Source: Mesorhizobium erdmanii USDA 3471
GTDB lineage: Bacteria; Pseudomonadota; Alphaproteobacteria; Rhizobiales; Rhizobiaceae
NCBI RefSeq assembly: GCF_000472705.1
Contig: NZ_AXAE01000011.1
Location: 124,001 to 188,000 of the forward strand
Direction of reading: 5' to 3'
Length of the DNA: 64,000 nucleotides
Shown here: positions 7,993 to 18,347 of the stretch, piece by piece
Layout of the letters: the number at the start of each line of letters is the position of its first letter
How positions within the stretch are numbered: position 1 is the stretch's first letter
Notes under the pieces: model-generated
Databases searched by the model: none
Seen by the model: the letters and a program-made list of their open reading frames with translations, nothing else
What the model was told of the DNA's origin: nothing
Translations under genes and position numbers: made by a program

Positions 7993-9123
7993 TTACAGGA
8001 CGGGAATATCGCCCCGCGCCCAGCCTTCGGTGATTTCAACCCCACGCGTCTCGAAGCTGCCGGCGTCGATCGCGGCGCGAATGTCCTGCATCAGCTTCTG
8101 GTAATAAGAAAGATTGTTCCACGTCAAAAGCATGGCGCCCAGCGCCTCCTGAGAGCGCACCAGATGGTGCAGGTAGGCGCGCGAATAATCCCGCGCGGCC
8201 GGGCAGTCGCTTTCCTCGTCCAGCGGGCGCGGGTCGTCGGCATGGCGCGCGTTGCGCAAATTGACCTTGCCGCGGCGGGTGTAGGCAAGGCCGTGGCGGC
8301 CGGCCCGCGTCGGCATCACGCAGTCGAACATGTCGATGCCGCGCGCCACCGATTTCAGGATGTCGTCGGGCGTGCCGACCCCCATGAGATAGCGCGGCTT
8401 GTCGTCGGGCAGTTCCGGACAGGTGATGTCGAGCATTTCGAGCATCACCGCTTGCGGCTCGCCAACAGCCAAGCCGCCGACCGCATAGCCCTTCAGCTCC
8501 ATGGCGCTCAGCGCCTGCGCCGAACGAACGCGCAGCGCAGCATTGTCGCCGCCCTGCACGATGCCAAACATCGCCTTGCCCGGCTGGTCGCCGAAAGCCG
8601 TCTTGCAACGCTCGGCCCAGCGCAGCGACAGCTCCATGGCGCGCTCGATCTCCTTGAGCTCGGCCGGCAGTGCCGTGCATTCGTCGAGCTGCATCTGGAT
8701 GTCGGAATCGAGCAGGCCCTGGATCTCGATCGAACGCTCGGGCGACATCTCGTAGGCGGCGCCATCGATATGCGAGCGGAAGGTGACGCCTTTCTCGGTC
8801 AGTTTCCTCAGCTTCGACAGCGACATCACTTGAAAACCGCCACTGTCCGTCAGGATCGGATGCGGCCAGCGGGCGAATTCGTGCAGGCCGCCAAGCCGCG
8901 CCACACGCTCGGCGCCCGGCCGCAGCATCAGGTGGTAGGTGTTGCCCAGGATGATGTCCGCGCCGACGCCACGCACCTGGTCCATATACATCGCCTTGAC
9001 CGTGCCGCCGGTGCCGACCGGCATGAAGGCGGGTGTACGGATCTCGCCGCGCGGCATGTCGATGACACCGCGCCGCGCCTTGCCGTCGGTCGCCAGAACC
9101 TTGAAGGTGAACGGCTTAGCCAT
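7993..9123 (-). CDS. tgt: tRNA-guanine transglycosylase (queuosine biosynthesis)
   Basis: 376 residues, the normal length. The start at 9123 ([14 protein letters not shown]) is used because the upstream 60 in-frame residues are a shadow of the next gene. Key motifs are [12 protein letters not shown] with the base-recognising aspartate, GIVQGG, and [13 protein letters not shown]. The enzyme exchanges guanine-34 for preQ1 in tRNAs with GUN anticodons. The zinc-binding cysteines expected near the C-terminus are not all evident; the DCVMP and [15 protein letters not shown] segments are present. It is the last gene of the queA operon and overlaps the preceding 89-residue gene by 8 bases. Confidence 0.95.
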   Translation of the reverse strand: MAKPFTFKVLATDGKARRGVIDMPRGEIRTPAFMPVGTGGTVKAMYMDQVRGVGADIILGNTYHLMLRPGAERVARLGGLHEFARWPHPILTDSGGFQVMSLSKLRKLTEKGVTFRSHIDGAAYEMSPERSIEIQGLLDSDIQMQLDECTALPAELKEIERAMELSLRWAERCKTAFGDQPGKAMFGIVQGGDNAALRVRSAQALSAMELKGYAVGGLAVGEPQAVMLEMLDITCPELPDDKPRYLMGVGTPDDILKSVARGIDMFDCVMPTRAGRHGLAYTRRGKVNLRNARHADDPRPLDEESDCPAARDYSRAYLHHLVRSQEALGAMLLTWNNLSYYQKLMQDIRAAIDAGSFETRGVEITEGWARGDIPVL

Positions 9124-9385
9124 TGAATTCCTTGTCGTGGATCGACGCGTCAGGCGCCTGTCTGTCGAGCGACTGCCGGTATTGGATGCAGCCGCGCATG
9201 AATTTGGGCCAGGGCGGCACGGCGATCGAGGGCGTGGTCTTTTCCGGCAACAGGTCCCACAGATCGGGATGATGCCAGCAAAGATCATGGCCTGATGTGT
9301 CACGATGCGCGCGAATGCCGCCGCCCAATTTCTTCACCTCGGCGATCAGGGCATCGCGATCGAGGGCTTGCAGGTCATTGTCCAT
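9116..9385 (-). CDS. Conserved small hypothetical protein between queA and tgt
   Basis: 89 residues from the ATG at 9385 ([13 protein letters not shown]). It overlaps the end of queA by 11 bases and the start of tgt by 8, so all three are translationally linked. The sequence has [25 protein letters not shown] with several histidines and tryptophans, which looks like a conserved core, perhaps metal binding. I do not recognise a function. Its position suggests a link to tRNA modification or just operon packing. Confidence 0.75.
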   Translation of the reverse strand: MDNDLQALDRDALIAEVKKLGGGIRAHRDTSGHDLCWHHPDLWDLLPEKTTPSIAVPPWPKFMRGCIQYRQSLDRQAPDASIHDKEFNG

Positions 9386-10463
9386 CGCTCGTCTCCGCTC
9401 GGTAAAGCAGGCTTGCGTCGCCGTAGGAATAGAACCTGTAGCGGTTCGCGATGGCATGCGCATAGGCGGCCCGCATCGTGTCGAGGCCGCTGAAGGCCGA
9501 GACCAGCATGAACAGCGTCGAGCGCGGCAGATGGAAATTGGTCATCAGCATGTCGGCGGTGCGAAAGCGATAGCCGGGCGTGATGAAGATGTCGGTCGGG
9601 CCGGACCACGCAGGTACAGTACCGTCGTCGCGCGCCGCACTCTCCAGCAGCCGCAGCGAGGTCGTGCCGACGGCGACGATGCGCCCGCCTCTCGCCTTGG
9701 CCGCGTTCAGCGCGTCTGCTGTTTCCCGGCTGACCGAACCGATCTCGGCATGCATCTTGTGATCGGCGGTGTCATCTGCCTTGACCGGCAGGAACGTGCC
9801 GGCGCCGACATGAAGCGTGACGAAATGGCGTTCGACGCCCTTGGCGTCGAGCGCCGCGAAAAGCTCCGGCGTGAAATGCAAGCCGGCGGTGGGCGCCGCA
9901 ACCGCCCCCTCCTCTCGTGCATAGATGGTCTGGTAGTCGGCACGGTCGCGCTCGTCGTCGTCACGCTTCGAGGCGATGTAAGGCGGCAATGGAATGTGAC
10001 CGACGGCGTGCAGCGCCTCGTCGAGGAACGGTCCCGACAGGTCGAAGCCAAGCAGTGCTTCGCCGCCCTCGCCTTTTTCGATGACGGTGGCGTCGAGCTG
10101 GCCGAGGAAACAGGAGTTGCCGTCATGGCCAAAATGGATGCGGTCGCCGGCGGCGATGCGTTTGCCTGGCCGCATGAAGGCGAGCCAGCGATCCGGCGCC
10201 ACGCGCATGTGCAAGGTGGCCTCGACCAGTGCCTGTGCTTCGCCACGCCGCCGGATGCCTTTGAGCTGCGCTGGAATGACCTTGGTGTCGTTGAAAACCA
10301 GCACGTCGCCGGTCCTGAGCAAAGACGGCAGGTCGCGGACTATGCGGTCGTCGAGTTTCGCCCCCGGCTTGACGACCAGCATCTTGGCACTGTCGCGCGG
10401 CTCGGCCGGGCGAAGCGCGATGCGCTCTTCCGGCAGGTCGAAATCGAAGAGGTCGACACGCAT
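9375..10463 (-). CDS. queA: S-adenosylmethionine:tRNA ribosyltransferase-isomerase
   Basis: 362 residues, typical QueA. It starts [19 protein letters not shown] and contains [11 protein letters not shown] and [12 protein letters not shown], family hallmarks, plus [18 protein letters not shown] near the C-terminus. The enzyme transfers and isomerises the ribose of SAM onto preQ1-tRNA to form epoxyqueuosine. It shares one base (TGATG) with the upstream DMT transporter gene and leads into the 89-residue gene and tgt. Confidence 0.96.
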   Translation of the reverse strand: MRVDLFDFDLPEERIALRPAEPRDSAKMLVVKPGAKLDDRIVRDLPSLLRTGDVLVFNDTKVIPAQLKGIRRRGEAQALVEATLHMRVAPDRWLAFMRPGKRIAAGDRIHFGHDGNSCFLGQLDATVIEKGEGGEALLGFDLSGPFLDEALHAVGHIPLPPYIASKRDDDERDRADYQTIYAREEGAVAAPTAGLHFTPELFAALDAKGVERHFVTLHVGAGTFLPVKADDTADHKMHAEIGSVSRETADALNAAKARGGRIVAVGTTSLRLLESAARDDGTVPAWSGPTDIFITPGYRFRTADMLMTNFHLPRSTLFMLVSAFSGLDTMRAAYAHAIANRYRFYSYGDASLLYRAETSDGQ

Positions 10464-10912
10464 CAGTAGAGCCGGACGAGCAGCGCTCCGGCCAAGAGCA
10501 GCACCGCGCCGGCAACGCGGCCGAGCGAGATTTCCCGAACCGCGACGCCGAGGAAGCCGATGCGGTCGATGAGCATGCCAGCCAGCAGCTGGCCAGCCAC
10601 CAGGAACGCCATCAGCGCGGCGGCACCGATGCGCGGCGTCAGGATTGTCGAGAGCGTGACATAGAAGCCGCCGAGCATGCCGCCGGCGATGAACAGCCAG
10701 GGGGCCGGCGCCTTCCAGTCGAGGGTGATGCCTTGCAGCTTCACCACCGTGACGGAGATGATGCCGAGCACGACGGCGCCCGACAGGAACGAGAAGGCGG
10801 CAGCCGCGACCGGGAGCCCCAGGCCGCGTGCCAACTGCGAATTGATCGGAGCCTGAATGGCAATGAAGGCGCCGGACAGGATGCCGAGAAGCGACCAGAC
10901 GACGCCCATCAT
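10463..10912 (-). CDS. DMT-superfamily small transporter (DUF606/YdcZ type)
   Basis: 149 residues with about five membrane segments and the typical start [25 protein letters not shown], as in half-size drug/metabolite transporters that act as homo- or heterodimers. Substrate is unknown. The stop overlaps the queA start by one base, so it belongs to the queA-tgt operon; it could conceivably move a queuosine precursor, but this is only inference from position. Confidence 0.85.
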   Translation of the reverse strand: MMGVVWSLLGILSGAFIAIQAPINSQLARGLGLPVAAAAFSFLSGAVVLGIISVTVVKLQGITLDWKAPAPWLFIAGGMLGGFYVTLSTILTPRIGAAALMAFLVAGQLLAGMLIDRIGFLGVAVREISLGRVAGAVLLLAGALLVRLY

Positions 10913-10924
10913 TGTCGTTCCGCC

Positions 10925-11437
10925 TTACTTGACGTCGGCCGCGACCTTCAGCGACACAATCTTGTCGGGATCGACCACCGGCTCGCCGCGCTTGATCTTG
11001 TCGACATTGTCCATGCCTTCGATGACCTGGCCCCAGACCGTGTACTGGCGGTTGAGGAAGGCGGCATCGTCGAAGCAGATGAAGAACTGCGAATTGGCCG
11101 AGTTCGGGTTCTGCGAACGGGCCATCGAGCAGGTGCCGCGGCCGTGGTTGGCATTGGAGAATTCAGCCTTCAGGTCAGGCTTTTCCGAGCCGCCCATGCC
11201 GGCACGCGACGGAGCAAAGCTGGGCTTGCTCGAATTCCCGAACTTGACGTCGCCGGTCTGCGCCATGAAGCCGTCGATGACGCGGTGGAAGACGACGCCA
11301 TCATAGGCGCCTTCCCTGGCCAGTTCCTTGATGCGGGCGACATGGCCGGGGGCCAAATCGGGGAAAAGCTCGATGACGACCTTACCCTTGGTCGTTTCCA
11401 GGATGAGCGCGTTCTCGCGGTCCTTGATCTCAGCCAT
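10925..11437 (-). CDS. ppiB: Cytosolic cyclophilin-type peptidyl-prolyl isomerase
   Basis: 170 residues without signal peptide. Cyclophilin motifs [41 protein letters not shown] and [13 protein letters not shown] are intact, including the catalytic arginine in FHRV. It catalyses cis-trans isomerisation of X-Pro bonds. It lies 30 bases downstream of a periplasmic paralogue, a tandem pair conserved in Rhizobiales. Confidence 0.93.
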   Translation of the reverse strand: MAEIKDRENALILETTKGKVVIELFPDLAPGHVARIKELAREGAYDGVVFHRVIDGFMAQTGDVKFGNSSKPSFAPSRAGMGGSEKPDLKAEFSNANHGRGTCSMARSQNPNSANSQFFICFDDAAFLNRQYTVWGQVIEGMDNVDKIKRGEPVVDPDKIVSLKVAADVK

Positions 11438-11467
11438 GTCAGATATCCTTTTTCTCAGAAAATAGAG

Positions 11468-12055
11468 TTACTTATCGGCGGCGATGCGCACCTTGATCAT
11501 CCGGTCGGGGTCGGAGACCGTACCATTGTCCGCTTCGTCGCCCTTCTTGATCTTGTCGACCAGTTCCATGCCGCTGACGACGTTGCCGACGATGGTGTAC
11601 TGGCCATCCAGCGGCGGTGCCGGCGCGAACATGATGAAGAACTGCGAATTGGCGGAGTTCGGATCCTGCGAGCGGGCCATGCCGACCACGCCGCGCTTGT
11701 AGTGCTCGGTCTGCGAGAATTCGGCCGGCAGGTCAGGCAGATCGGAACCGCCGGTGCCGACGGCCTGGGCGTTGAAACCCTTCTCCATGTTGCCGAACTT
11801 GACGTCGCCAGTCTGGGCCATGAAGCCGTCGATGACACGGTGGAAGGCGACATTGTCATAGGCATGATCACGCACGAGCTTCTTGATCTGCGCGACATGC
11901 TTGGGCGCCAGATCAGGCCGCAAGGCGATGGTGACGTCGCCATCCTTGAGCGTGATGATCATGGTGTTTTCGGGGTCGGCGGCATAGGCCGAGACCGATG
12001 CGGTCACAAGACCGGCAAGCACGACGAGGAACGAGGCGAGCTTTTTCAGCTGCAT
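11468..12055 (-). CDS. ppiA: Periplasmic cyclophilin-type peptidyl-prolyl isomerase
   Basis: 195 residues with a Sec signal peptide (residues 1-25, ending SAYA). The catalytic domain has [39 protein letters not shown] and GNVVSGMELVDKI. It should fold envelope proteins. It sits 17 bases downstream of coaD on the same strand and upstream of the cytosolic paralogue. Confidence 0.92.
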   Translation of the reverse strand: MQLKKLASFLVVLAGLVTASVSAYAADPENTMIITLKDGDVTIALRPDLAPKHVAQIKKLVRDHAYDNVAFHRVIDGFMAQTGDVKFGNMEKGFNAQAVGTGGSDLPDLPAEFSQTEHYKRGVVGMARSQDPNSANSQFFIMFAPAPPLDGQYTIVGNVVSGMELVDKIKKGDEADNGTVSDPDRMIKVRIAADK

Positions 12056-12072
12056 GGTCTTCTCCGAGAAAC

Positions 12073-12570
12073 TTATTTTGCGAATTTGGCGGTGAGCGCG
12101 CCAGCGACCGCCGCCGGCACGAAGGGGCGGATGTCGCCGCCCATGGAGGCTATCTGGCGTACAAGTGTGGCGGTAATGGTGCGCACCGAAGGGCTGGCGG
12201 GCAGAAAAACCGTCTGCAGCTCTGGCGCCATGGTTTCGTTCATGCCGGCCATCTGCATTTCGTAATCGAGATCGGTGCCATCGCGCAGGCCTCGGATCAT
12301 GATCGAGGCGCCCTCTCTCCTGGCGGCGTCGATGACCAGCCCGTCGAAGGCGACGACCTTGATGCGGGTGCCATCGCGGCCAAATTCGGCCTTGGTGGCC
12401 GCTTCGATGAGCTGCACCCGTTCTTCGAAGGAGAACAGCGGCTTCTTGCCCGGATGAATGCCGATCGCGGCGTAGACGATGTCGGCCACGGCCAGCGACG
12501 CTTTCAGCACATCGAGATGGCCGTTGGTCAGCGGGTCGAAAGAGCCGGCGTAAAGGGCGATGCGTTCCAT
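12073..12570 (-). CDS. coaD: Phosphopantetheine adenylyltransferase
   Basis: 165 residues starting [18 protein letters not shown] at 12570; the preceding codon is also ATG (12573), so one extra residue is possible. The nucleotidyltransferase signature [13 protein letters not shown] with T/HxGH-like histidine and the C-terminal [21 protein letters not shown] are diagnostic. It makes dephospho-CoA from 4'-phosphopantetheine and ATP. First gene of the minus-strand run with the two cyclophilins. Confidence 0.95.
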   Translation of the reverse strand: MERIALYAGSFDPLTNGHLDVLKASLAVADIVYAAIGIHPGKKPLFSFEERVQLIEAATKAEFGRDGTRIKVVAFDGLVIDAARREGASIMIRGLRDGTDLDYEMQMAGMNETMAPELQTVFLPASPSVRTITATLVRQIASMGGDIRPFVPAAVAGALTAKFAK

Positions 12571-12649
12571 CATGCCGCAGCTTCTAGCGAGCCTCTCTCG
12601 CAAAGGCAAATCCGATCAGCGCGCAGACCGTGAACCTTTTCCGGCACAT

Positions 12650-12664
12650 GAACGACAGATGAAC
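12650..12664. promoter_or_regulatory. Possible SOS (LexA) box upstream of a 50-residue membrane protein gene
   Basis: GAAC at 12650-12653, seven bases, GAAC at 12661-12664, then A. This matches the alphaproteobacterial LexA half-site spacing GAAC-N7-GAAC seen also before ssb and uvrA in this window. It lies 104 bases before the small gene at 12768 and 80 bases before coaD. About two chance matches are expected in 64 kb, so this one may be fortuitous. Confidence 0.35.
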
Positions 12665-12767
12665 ACGCTGATCACGAAGCCTTCACGCAGCGTTCACTAG
12701 GTTGCACCCTTAATAAGATGAAACCAAAACCCCATCTATCCGTTATAAGGCGCAGGAGAACACGCAT

Positions 12768-12920
12768 ATGCTGATCTACATGCTCGCCACCGCAATGACC
12801 GTCGCCATGCTGATCGCCACAGTATTCGGGCTGCATCAGGAGGCGCAACGCATCCGCGTCAGGGCAACAACCAAGCGCTTCGAGGGCTTCGGCCCCCGCA
12901 AGCCGTATCGTCACTACTAA
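12768..12920 (+). CDS. Small single-span membrane protein, 50 residues
   Basis: An ATG at 12768 preceded by GGAGA at ideal spacing opens a 50-residue frame ending at TAA. The N-terminal half (MLIYMLATAMTVAMLIATVFG) is one hydrophobic membrane helix; the rest is basic and polar, with the C-terminus GFGPRKPYRHY. The product is likely inserted with the basic tail in the cytoplasm. It is monocistronic, convergent with gyrA, and bounded by a hairpin. No family is recognised. A possible SOS box lies upstream. Confidence 0.7.
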   Translation: MLIYMLATAMTVAMLIATVFGLHQEAQRIRVRATTKRFEGFGPRKPYRHY

Positions 12921-12942
12921 GTCTATCTAGAACTTGCTGCCG

Positions 12943-12962
12943 CGCCGGCCAACAGGCCGGCG
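12943..12962. terminator. Hairpin between convergent small gene and gyrA
   Basis: CGCCGGCC, loop AACA, GGCCGGCG form a perfect 8-base-pair stem between the two convergent stops. The T-run is weak, so this is a probable but not classic terminator. Confidence 0.5.
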
Positions 12963-12986
12963 TTGCTATGTCCAAGCCTGCCCTGC

Positions 12987-15788
12987 CTACTCAGCACCCT
13001 CAGGGCCATCAGCCGCCGGATCGGCTTCGGCGCCGCCCTGAACGATCTCTTCGCTTTCCTCGTCCGACTGCGGCTCCGAGATCCGCTCGACCGAAACCAC
13101 CTTCTCACCGTCGGCGGTATTGAAGATGGTCACGCCCTTGGTGGCGCGGCTTGCGAAGCGGATACCATTGACCGGCACCCGGATGACGGTACCGCCATCC
13201 GACACCAGCATAATCTGATCGTCATTGCCGACCGGGAAAGTCGCCACCAGCCGGCCGATCTCGGCCTTTTTCGACACGTCGGTGGCGCGGATGCCCTTGC
13301 CGCCGCGTCCAGTCAGGCGGAAATCATACGACGACGAGCGCTTGCCGTAGCCATATTCGGTCACCGTCAGCACATACTGCTCGTGTGCTTTGAGGAACTC
13401 GTAGCGTTCGTCGGAAAGCTCCGCCTCCTCGCCGACCTCTTCATTGGTCAGCGCTATTTCTTCCTCTTCGCCGGCGGCGATGCCCGCGGCAGCCCGCCGT
13501 TCGGCCGCCGCACGCTTGAGGTAGGCGGCGCGTTCGGCGGGCGGCGCATCGACACTCTCGATCACCGACATGGAGATGATGCGGTCGGTCTCGGCCATGG
13601 TGATGCCGCGCACGCCGACCGAATTGCGGCTCTGGAAGACGCGCACGTCGCCCACAGAGAAGCGGATGCACTGGCCGGAGCTGGCGGTCAAAAGCACGTC
13701 GTCATTGTCGGTGCAGGTCTCGACGCCGAGAATCTCGTCGCCCTCTTCCTCCAGCTTCATGGCGATCTTGCCGTTGCGGTTGACCTGGACGAAGTCGGAG
13801 AGCTTGTTGCGGCGAACGGTACCGCGCGTCGTGGCGAACATAACGTCGAGCTCGCCCCAGCTCGTCTCGTCCTCGGGCAGCGGCATGATGGTGGTGATGC
13901 GTTCGCCCTGCTCGAGCGGCAGCATGTTGATCAGCGCCTTGCCGCGTGACTGCGGATTGCCGATCGGCAGACGCCAGACCTTTTCCTTGTAGACGATGCC
14001 GCGCGAGGAGAAGAACAGCACCGGCGTGTGCGTATTGGCGACGAACAGCCTTGTGACGAAATCCTCTTCCTTGGTCGACATGCCGGAGCGGCCCTTGCCG
14101 CCGCGGCGCTGCGCCCGGTAGAGCGACAATGGCACGCGCTTGATGTAGCCGGAATGGCTCACCGTCACGACCATGTCCTCGCGCTGGATCAGGTCCTCGT
14201 CTTCCATGTCCGCGCCGCCGTCGGTGAGTTCGGTGCGGCGAGGCGTGCCGAACTCGTCGCGCACGGCGGCGAGCTCGTCCTTGACGATCTGCTGGACGCG
14301 CGCGCGCGACGACAAAATGTCCAGATAATCAACGATTTCGGCGCCGATCGTGTTCAATTCGTCGGCGATCTCGTCGCGGCCGAGCGCGGTCAGGCGCTGC
14401 AGGCGCAGTTCGAGGATGGCGCGCGCCTGTTCCTCGGACAGATTGTAGGTGCCGTCCTCATTGATGCGGTGGCGCGGATCGTCGATGAGGAGGATCAGCG
14501 ATTCCACATCGCCCGACGGCCAGCGCCGCTCCATCAACTGCTCGCGCGCCGTCTGCGGGTCCGGCGCGGTGCGGATCAACTTGATGACCTCGTCGATATT
14601 GGCAACCGCGATGGCAAGGCCTACCAGCACGTGGGCGCGGTCGCGCGCTTTGCGCAGCAGGAATTTGGTCCGCCTTGTGATGACCTCTTCGCGGAAGGTG
14701 ACGAACGCCTTCAGCATGTCGGTCAGGTTCATCACTTCCGGCTTGCCGCCATTCAGCGCCACCATATTGGCGCCGAACGAGGTCTGCAGCGGCGTGAAGC
14801 GGTAAAGCTGATTGAGAATGACGTCGGCGACGGCGTCGCGCTTCAGTTCGACGACGACTCGATAACCCTGACGGTCGCTTTCGTCGCGAATGTCGGAGAT
14901 GCCTTCGATGCGCTTGTCGCGCACCAGCTCGGCCATCTTCTCGATCATCGAGGCCTTGTTCACCTGGTAGGGCACCTCGGTGATGATGATCGATTCCCGG
15001 TCGTTGCCGCGCTGTTCGATATTGACCTTGCCGCGCATGACGATAGAGCCGCGGCCGGTCGAATAGGCGCTGTAGATGCCGGAGCGGCCAAGCACGATGC
15101 CGCCGGTCGGGAAATCGGGGCCTGGAATGATCTCCATCAGCGCCGGAAGGTCGATCGCCGGATTGTCGATGACGGCAATGGCGCCGTTGCAGACTTCGCC
15201 GAGATTGTGTGGCGGAATGTTGGTGGCCATGCCGACGGCGATGCCGCCGGAGCCATTGACCAGCAGATTGGGAAAGCGCGCCGGCAGAACCTTCGGTTCC
15301 GTGTCCGAGGCATCATAGGTGTCCTGGAAATCGACGGTATCCTTGTCGATGTCCTCCAGAAGCTCATGCGCGACCTTGGTCAGCCGCGATTCGGTGTAGC
15401 GCATCGCCGCCGGCGGATCGCCGTCGATCGAGCCGAAATTACCCTGCCCGTCGATCAGCGGTACGCGCAGCGACCAGTCCTGCGCCATGCGCACCAAGGC
15501 GTCATAGATCGATGCGTCGCCATGCGGATGGTATTTACCCATCACGTCGGCGACCGGGCGCGCCGACTTCACATATTTGCGGTTCCAGTGGTAGCCGCTC
15601 TCATGCGCCGCATAGAGAATACGCCGATGCACGGGCTTCAGGCCGTCGCGCACATCGGGCAGCGCACGACTGACGATCACGCTCATGGCGTAAGAGAGAT
15701 AGGAGCTCTGCATCTCCTCGATAATGGAGATCGGCTCGATGCCGGTGGGGCCGCCGTCGGCGCCGCGCGGTGTCTTTTGGTCGGTCAA
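12987..15788 (-). CDS. gyrA: DNA gyrase subunit A
   Basis: 933 residues. The catalytic tyrosine is Y131 ([10 protein letters not shown]) and the GyrA-box region [10 protein letters not shown] is present, with six C-terminal blades ending in an acidic tail. The only in-frame start before the conserved [12 protein letters not shown] segment is TTG at 15788, without a strong ribosome site. The quinolone region reads [11 protein letters not shown]92 stands where E. coli has Ser83, while D96 (Asp87) is kept. A natural Ala here is known in some Rhizobiales such as Bartonella and lowers quinolone sensitivity. An acidic insertion of about 40 residues with [19 protein letters not shown] interrupts the C-terminal domain. 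Confidence 0.97.
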   Translation of the reverse strand: MTDQKTPRGADGGPTGIEPISIIEEMQSSYLSYAMSVIVSRALPDVRDGLKPVHRRILYAAHESGYHWNRKYVKSARPVADVMGKYHPHGDASIYDALVRMAQDWSLRVPLIDGQGNFGSIDGDPPAAMRYTESRLTKVAHELLEDIDKDTVDFQDTYDASDTEPKVLPARFPNLLVNGSGGIAVGMATNIPPHNLGEVCNGAIAVIDNPAIDLPALMEIIPGPDFPTGGIVLGRSGIYSAYSTGRGSIVMRGKVNIEQRGNDRESIIITEVPYQVNKASMIEKMAELVRDKRIEGISDIRDESDRQGYRVVVELKRDAVADVILNQLYRFTPLQTSFGANMVALNGGKPEVMNLTDMLKAFVTFREEVITRRTKFLLRKARDRAHVLVGLAIAVANIDEVIKLIRTAPDPQTAREQLMERRWPSGDVESLILLIDDPRHRINEDGTYNLSEEQARAILELRLQRLTALGRDEIADELNTIGAEIVDYLDILSSRARVQQIVKDELAAVRDEFGTPRRTELTDGGADMEDEDLIQREDMVVTVSHSGYIKRVPLSLYRAQRRGGKGRSGMSTKEEDFVTRLFVANTHTPVLFFSSRGIVYKEKVWRLPIGNPQSRGKALINMLPLEQGERITTIMPLPEDETSWGELDVMFATTRGTVRRNKLSDFVQVNRNGKIAMKLEEEGDEILGVETCTDNDDVLLTASSGQCIRFSVGDVRVFQSRNSVGVRGITMAETDRIISMSVIESVDAPPAERAAYLKRAAAERRAAAGIAAGEEEEIALTNEEVGEEAELSDERYEFLKAHEQYVLTVTEYGYGKRSSSYDFRLTGRGGKGIRATDVSKKAEIGRLVATFPVGNDDQIMLVSDGGTVIRVPVNGIRFASRATKGVTIFNTADGEKVVSVERISEPQSDEESEEIVQGGAEADPAADGPEGAE

Positions 15789-15963
15789 ATCGGATCACAA
15801 TCTAATCAGGAATCACTGACCGCTTATATAGGAAGCGCGGCCGAAACTCCAATGTTCGCGGCACTTTTCCAGTGTCATTTTTGGTGGTAATTTCAAAAGG
15901 ATACCGCAAATTGCGACGATATGGCCACAACGCTTTTCGCCGCCACCAAGGCAAAAGCCGGCA

Positions 15964-17703
15964 ATGGACCAACTTCCCCAGGCAAAAGCCTCAAGCACCA
16001 TGAACTGGCGCCAGTGGCTGCCTTTGCGCGCGCTGACCGGCTGGCAGCTCCGGGATTTGAATGGCGATCTGATCGCGGGTTTGACGCTGGCCGCGATCGC
16101 CATTCCAGAGCAGATGGCAACGGCCCGGCTCGGCGGCTTTGCTCCGGAGATCGGTTTCTTCGCCTTTGTGGCTGGTTCGGTGGCGTTTGCCCTGTTCGGC
16201 GCCAACCGTCACCTCTCGGCCGGCGCGGATTCGACCATCACGCCGCTGTTTGCCGGTAGCCTGGCGCTGCTCGCCACATCAGGCTCGCCGCATTACCTGG
16301 CGCTGGCGGCCATGCTGGCATTGATGGTCGGGCTGATCGTGGCCCTCAGCGGCGTCTTGCGCCTCGGCTGGATTGCCGATCTCCTGTCGGTGCCGGTCAC
16401 GACGGGGTTTTTGGCCGGCATCGCCGTCCACATCATCGTTTCGCAGATGCCCGGGCTGCTCAGCCTGCCCGCCGAGAGTGGCGAAACCTTGCGGCGTGTC
16501 GGCCAGATCGCCGGCAGTCTTCATCTCACCAATCCCTGGAGCTTCGGCCTTGGCTTCGGCGTGTTTGCGATCGTGTTCTGTTCGGAACGGATCAGCGCTC
16601 GCATCCCCGGCGCCTTGATCGGCATGGTGCTCGCCACGCTTGCGGTCATCGTCTTCGATCTCAGGGATCGCGGCGTCGAGGTGCTTGGCGCCTTGCCCAA
16701 CGGCCTGCCGCGCGCCCACCTGCCGGAAGCCGGCCTCGATGACGTTCAGGCGCTCGTTCCGCTGGCCTTGCTGATCGCCATTGTCGTCATGGTGCAGACG
16801 GCTGCCACCTCGCGTTCCTTCGCCTCGCAACAGGACGACGCACCCGACGTCAACCGCGATTTCATCGGCGTCGGCGCCGGCAGCATCGCGTCGGGCCTGT
16901 TCGGCGCCTTTGCCGTTAATGCCAGCCCGCCGCGCACGGCGATCGTTTCCCAGTCGGGCGGCCGCTCGCAACTGTCAGGCCTCATTGCCGCGGCCATCGT
17001 GCTTGCGCTCGGCGCCTTTGGCGGCGGGCTGCTCGCCAATGTTCCGCAGGCCGCGCTTGCAGGCGTCCTGATGTTTGTCGCCCAGCACATACTGCGCTGG
17101 AAGGTGTTCGCCAGTGTCTACCGGCAGGCGCCGGTCGAATTCGTGTTGATCCTGATCACCATGGCGGCGATCGTCGTGTTGCCGATCGAGGCCGGCGTGG
17201 CGGTCGGCATCGGCCTGTCGCTGCTGCACGGCATCTGGAGCGCAACCCGGACGCTGCCGATCGAGCTCGAACAGGTGCCTGGCACTTCCGTGTGGTGGCC
17301 GCCCAGCAAGCCCAATGCCGGCGAACAGATCCCGGGCGTGCTGGTCGCGGCCTTCCAGGCGCCGCTATCCTTCGTCAATGCCGATCGCTTCAAGCGTGGT
17401 GTTTGCGATCTCGTCGATGCCAGGAACGAAACCGTGAAACTGGTCGTGCTCGAGGCCAGCAACATCGTCGAAATCGACTACACCGCCGCGCAGGCGCTGA
17501 TCGACACCATCGCGCATTCCCGCAAGGCGGGCGCGGTCTTTGCCATTGCACGACTGGAATCGCTGCGCGCCCAGGCGGCACTGGCGCGGTTCGGCATCGC
17601 CGAAATAGTCGGCACTCAGCGCATATTCCACAGTGTCGACGCAGCGATCAAATCACTTGGTCCGGGCAAACAGCCGCGGCAGGAACAGGATGGAGTGCCA
17701 TGA
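15964..17703 (+). CDS. SulP-family inorganic anion transporter with STAS domain
   Basis: 579 residues. The N-terminal transporter domain (about residues 20-420, 10-14 membrane helices) begins with LNGDLIAGLTLAAIAIPEQMA, the SulP signature. A cytoplasmic STAS domain follows (about 455-565), with VLEASNIVEIDYTAAQALID. Substrates in the family are sulfate, bicarbonate, dicarboxylates or other anions; this one cannot be assigned. The start could also be the ATG at 16000 (MNWRQW). It overlaps the next gene by four bases (ATGA). Confidence 0.92.
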   Translation: MDQLPQAKASSTMNWRQWLPLRALTGWQLRDLNGDLIAGLTLAAIAIPEQMATARLGGFAPEIGFFAFVAGSVAFALFGANRHLSAGADSTITPLFAGSLALLATSGSPHYLALAAMLALMVGLIVALSGVLRLGWIADLLSVPVTTGFLAGIAVHIIVSQMPGLLSLPAESGETLRRVGQIAGSLHLTNPWSFGLGFGVFAIVFCSERISARIPGALIGMVLATLAVIVFDLRDRGVEVLGALPNGLPRAHLPEAGLDDVQALVPLALLIAIVVMVQTAATSRSFASQQDDAPDVNRDFIGVGAGSIASGLFGAFAVNASPPRTAIVSQSGGRSQLSGLIAAAIVLALGAFGGGLLANVPQAALAGVLMFVAQHILRWKVFASVYRQAPVEFVLILITMAAIVVLPIEAGVAVGIGLSLLHGIWSATRTLPIELEQVPGTSVWWPPSKPNAGEQIPGVLVAAFQAPLSFVNADRFKRGVCDLVDARNETVKLVVLEASNIVEIDYTAAQALIDTIAHSRKAGAVFAIARLESLRAQAALARFGIAEIVGTQRIFHSVDAAIKSLGPGKQPRQEQDGVP

Positions 17704-18323
17704 TCGACCCTCGAGAACCCATTGTCACGCCGGTTGCCGTCGCGGACCTTCGGCCGACGCAGATAACGGTCGGCATGAGAGAAGTTGCGTTGAAGCGCCA
17801 GATGATCCGGTCGCAGGACGCCAGGAAGAAGACCGGCGCTTTCCTCGGCAAGCACATGGTGCCGGTCGTATTGGGTCCTAAAAATCGCAACTACGTGACC
17901 GACCACCATCACCTCGCTCGCGCCCTGCTCGAGGAGGGGGTCAAGGACGTGCTTGTGACCGTGATCAGCGACCTGTCGGCGCTCGACAAGGACGCGTTTC
18001 TTTTCGTGCTCGACAACAGAGGCTGGATGCACCCCTTCGATGAGAACGGCCAGCGCCGCGATTACTCGGCAATTCCGAAGACAATCGGCGAGCTGATCGA
18101 CGATCCTTACCGGAGCATGGCGGGCGAGTTGCGTCGGCAAGGCGGTTTCGCCAAGGACACGACGCCGTTCAGCGAATTCATCTGGGCGGATTTTCTGCGC
18201 CGGCGCATCGATCCGGAAGCCGTGGCGAAGAACTTCGACAAGGCGATGAAAGAGGCGTTGACGCTCGCCAAGGGCAAGGACGCGGACTATCTGCCGGGCT
18301 GGTGCGGGCCGACCACGGACTGA
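17700..18323 (+). CDS. ParB-like (ParBc_2) protein coupled to SulP transporter
   Basis: 207 residues starting at the ATG that overlaps the sulP stop; GGAGTGCC provides the ribosome site. It resembles the ParBc_2 group, putative ParB-like nucleases: RPTQITVGMREVALKR, FLGKHMVPVVLGPKNRNYVTDHHHLARAL, FAKDTTPFSEFIWADFLR. It lacks the helix-turn-helix of chromosome-partition ParB, so a role in segregation is unlikely. Recent work links ParB/Srx-fold domains to nucleotide hydrolysis, which would be a better hypothesis. Coupling to an anion transporter suggests joint function. Confidence 0.8.
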   Translation: MIDPREPIVTPVAVADLRPTQITVGMREVALKRQMIRSQDARKKTGAFLGKHMVPVVLGPKNRNYVTDHHHLARALLEEGVKDVLVTVISDLSALDKDAFLFVLDNRGWMHPFDENGQRRDYSAIPKTIGELIDDPYRSMAGELRRQGGFAKDTTPFSEFIWADFLRRRIDPEAVAKNFDKAMKEALTLAKGKDADYLPGWCGPTTD

Positions 18324-18347
18324 CGCCGCCGGCGGCGGGCGAGCCTT

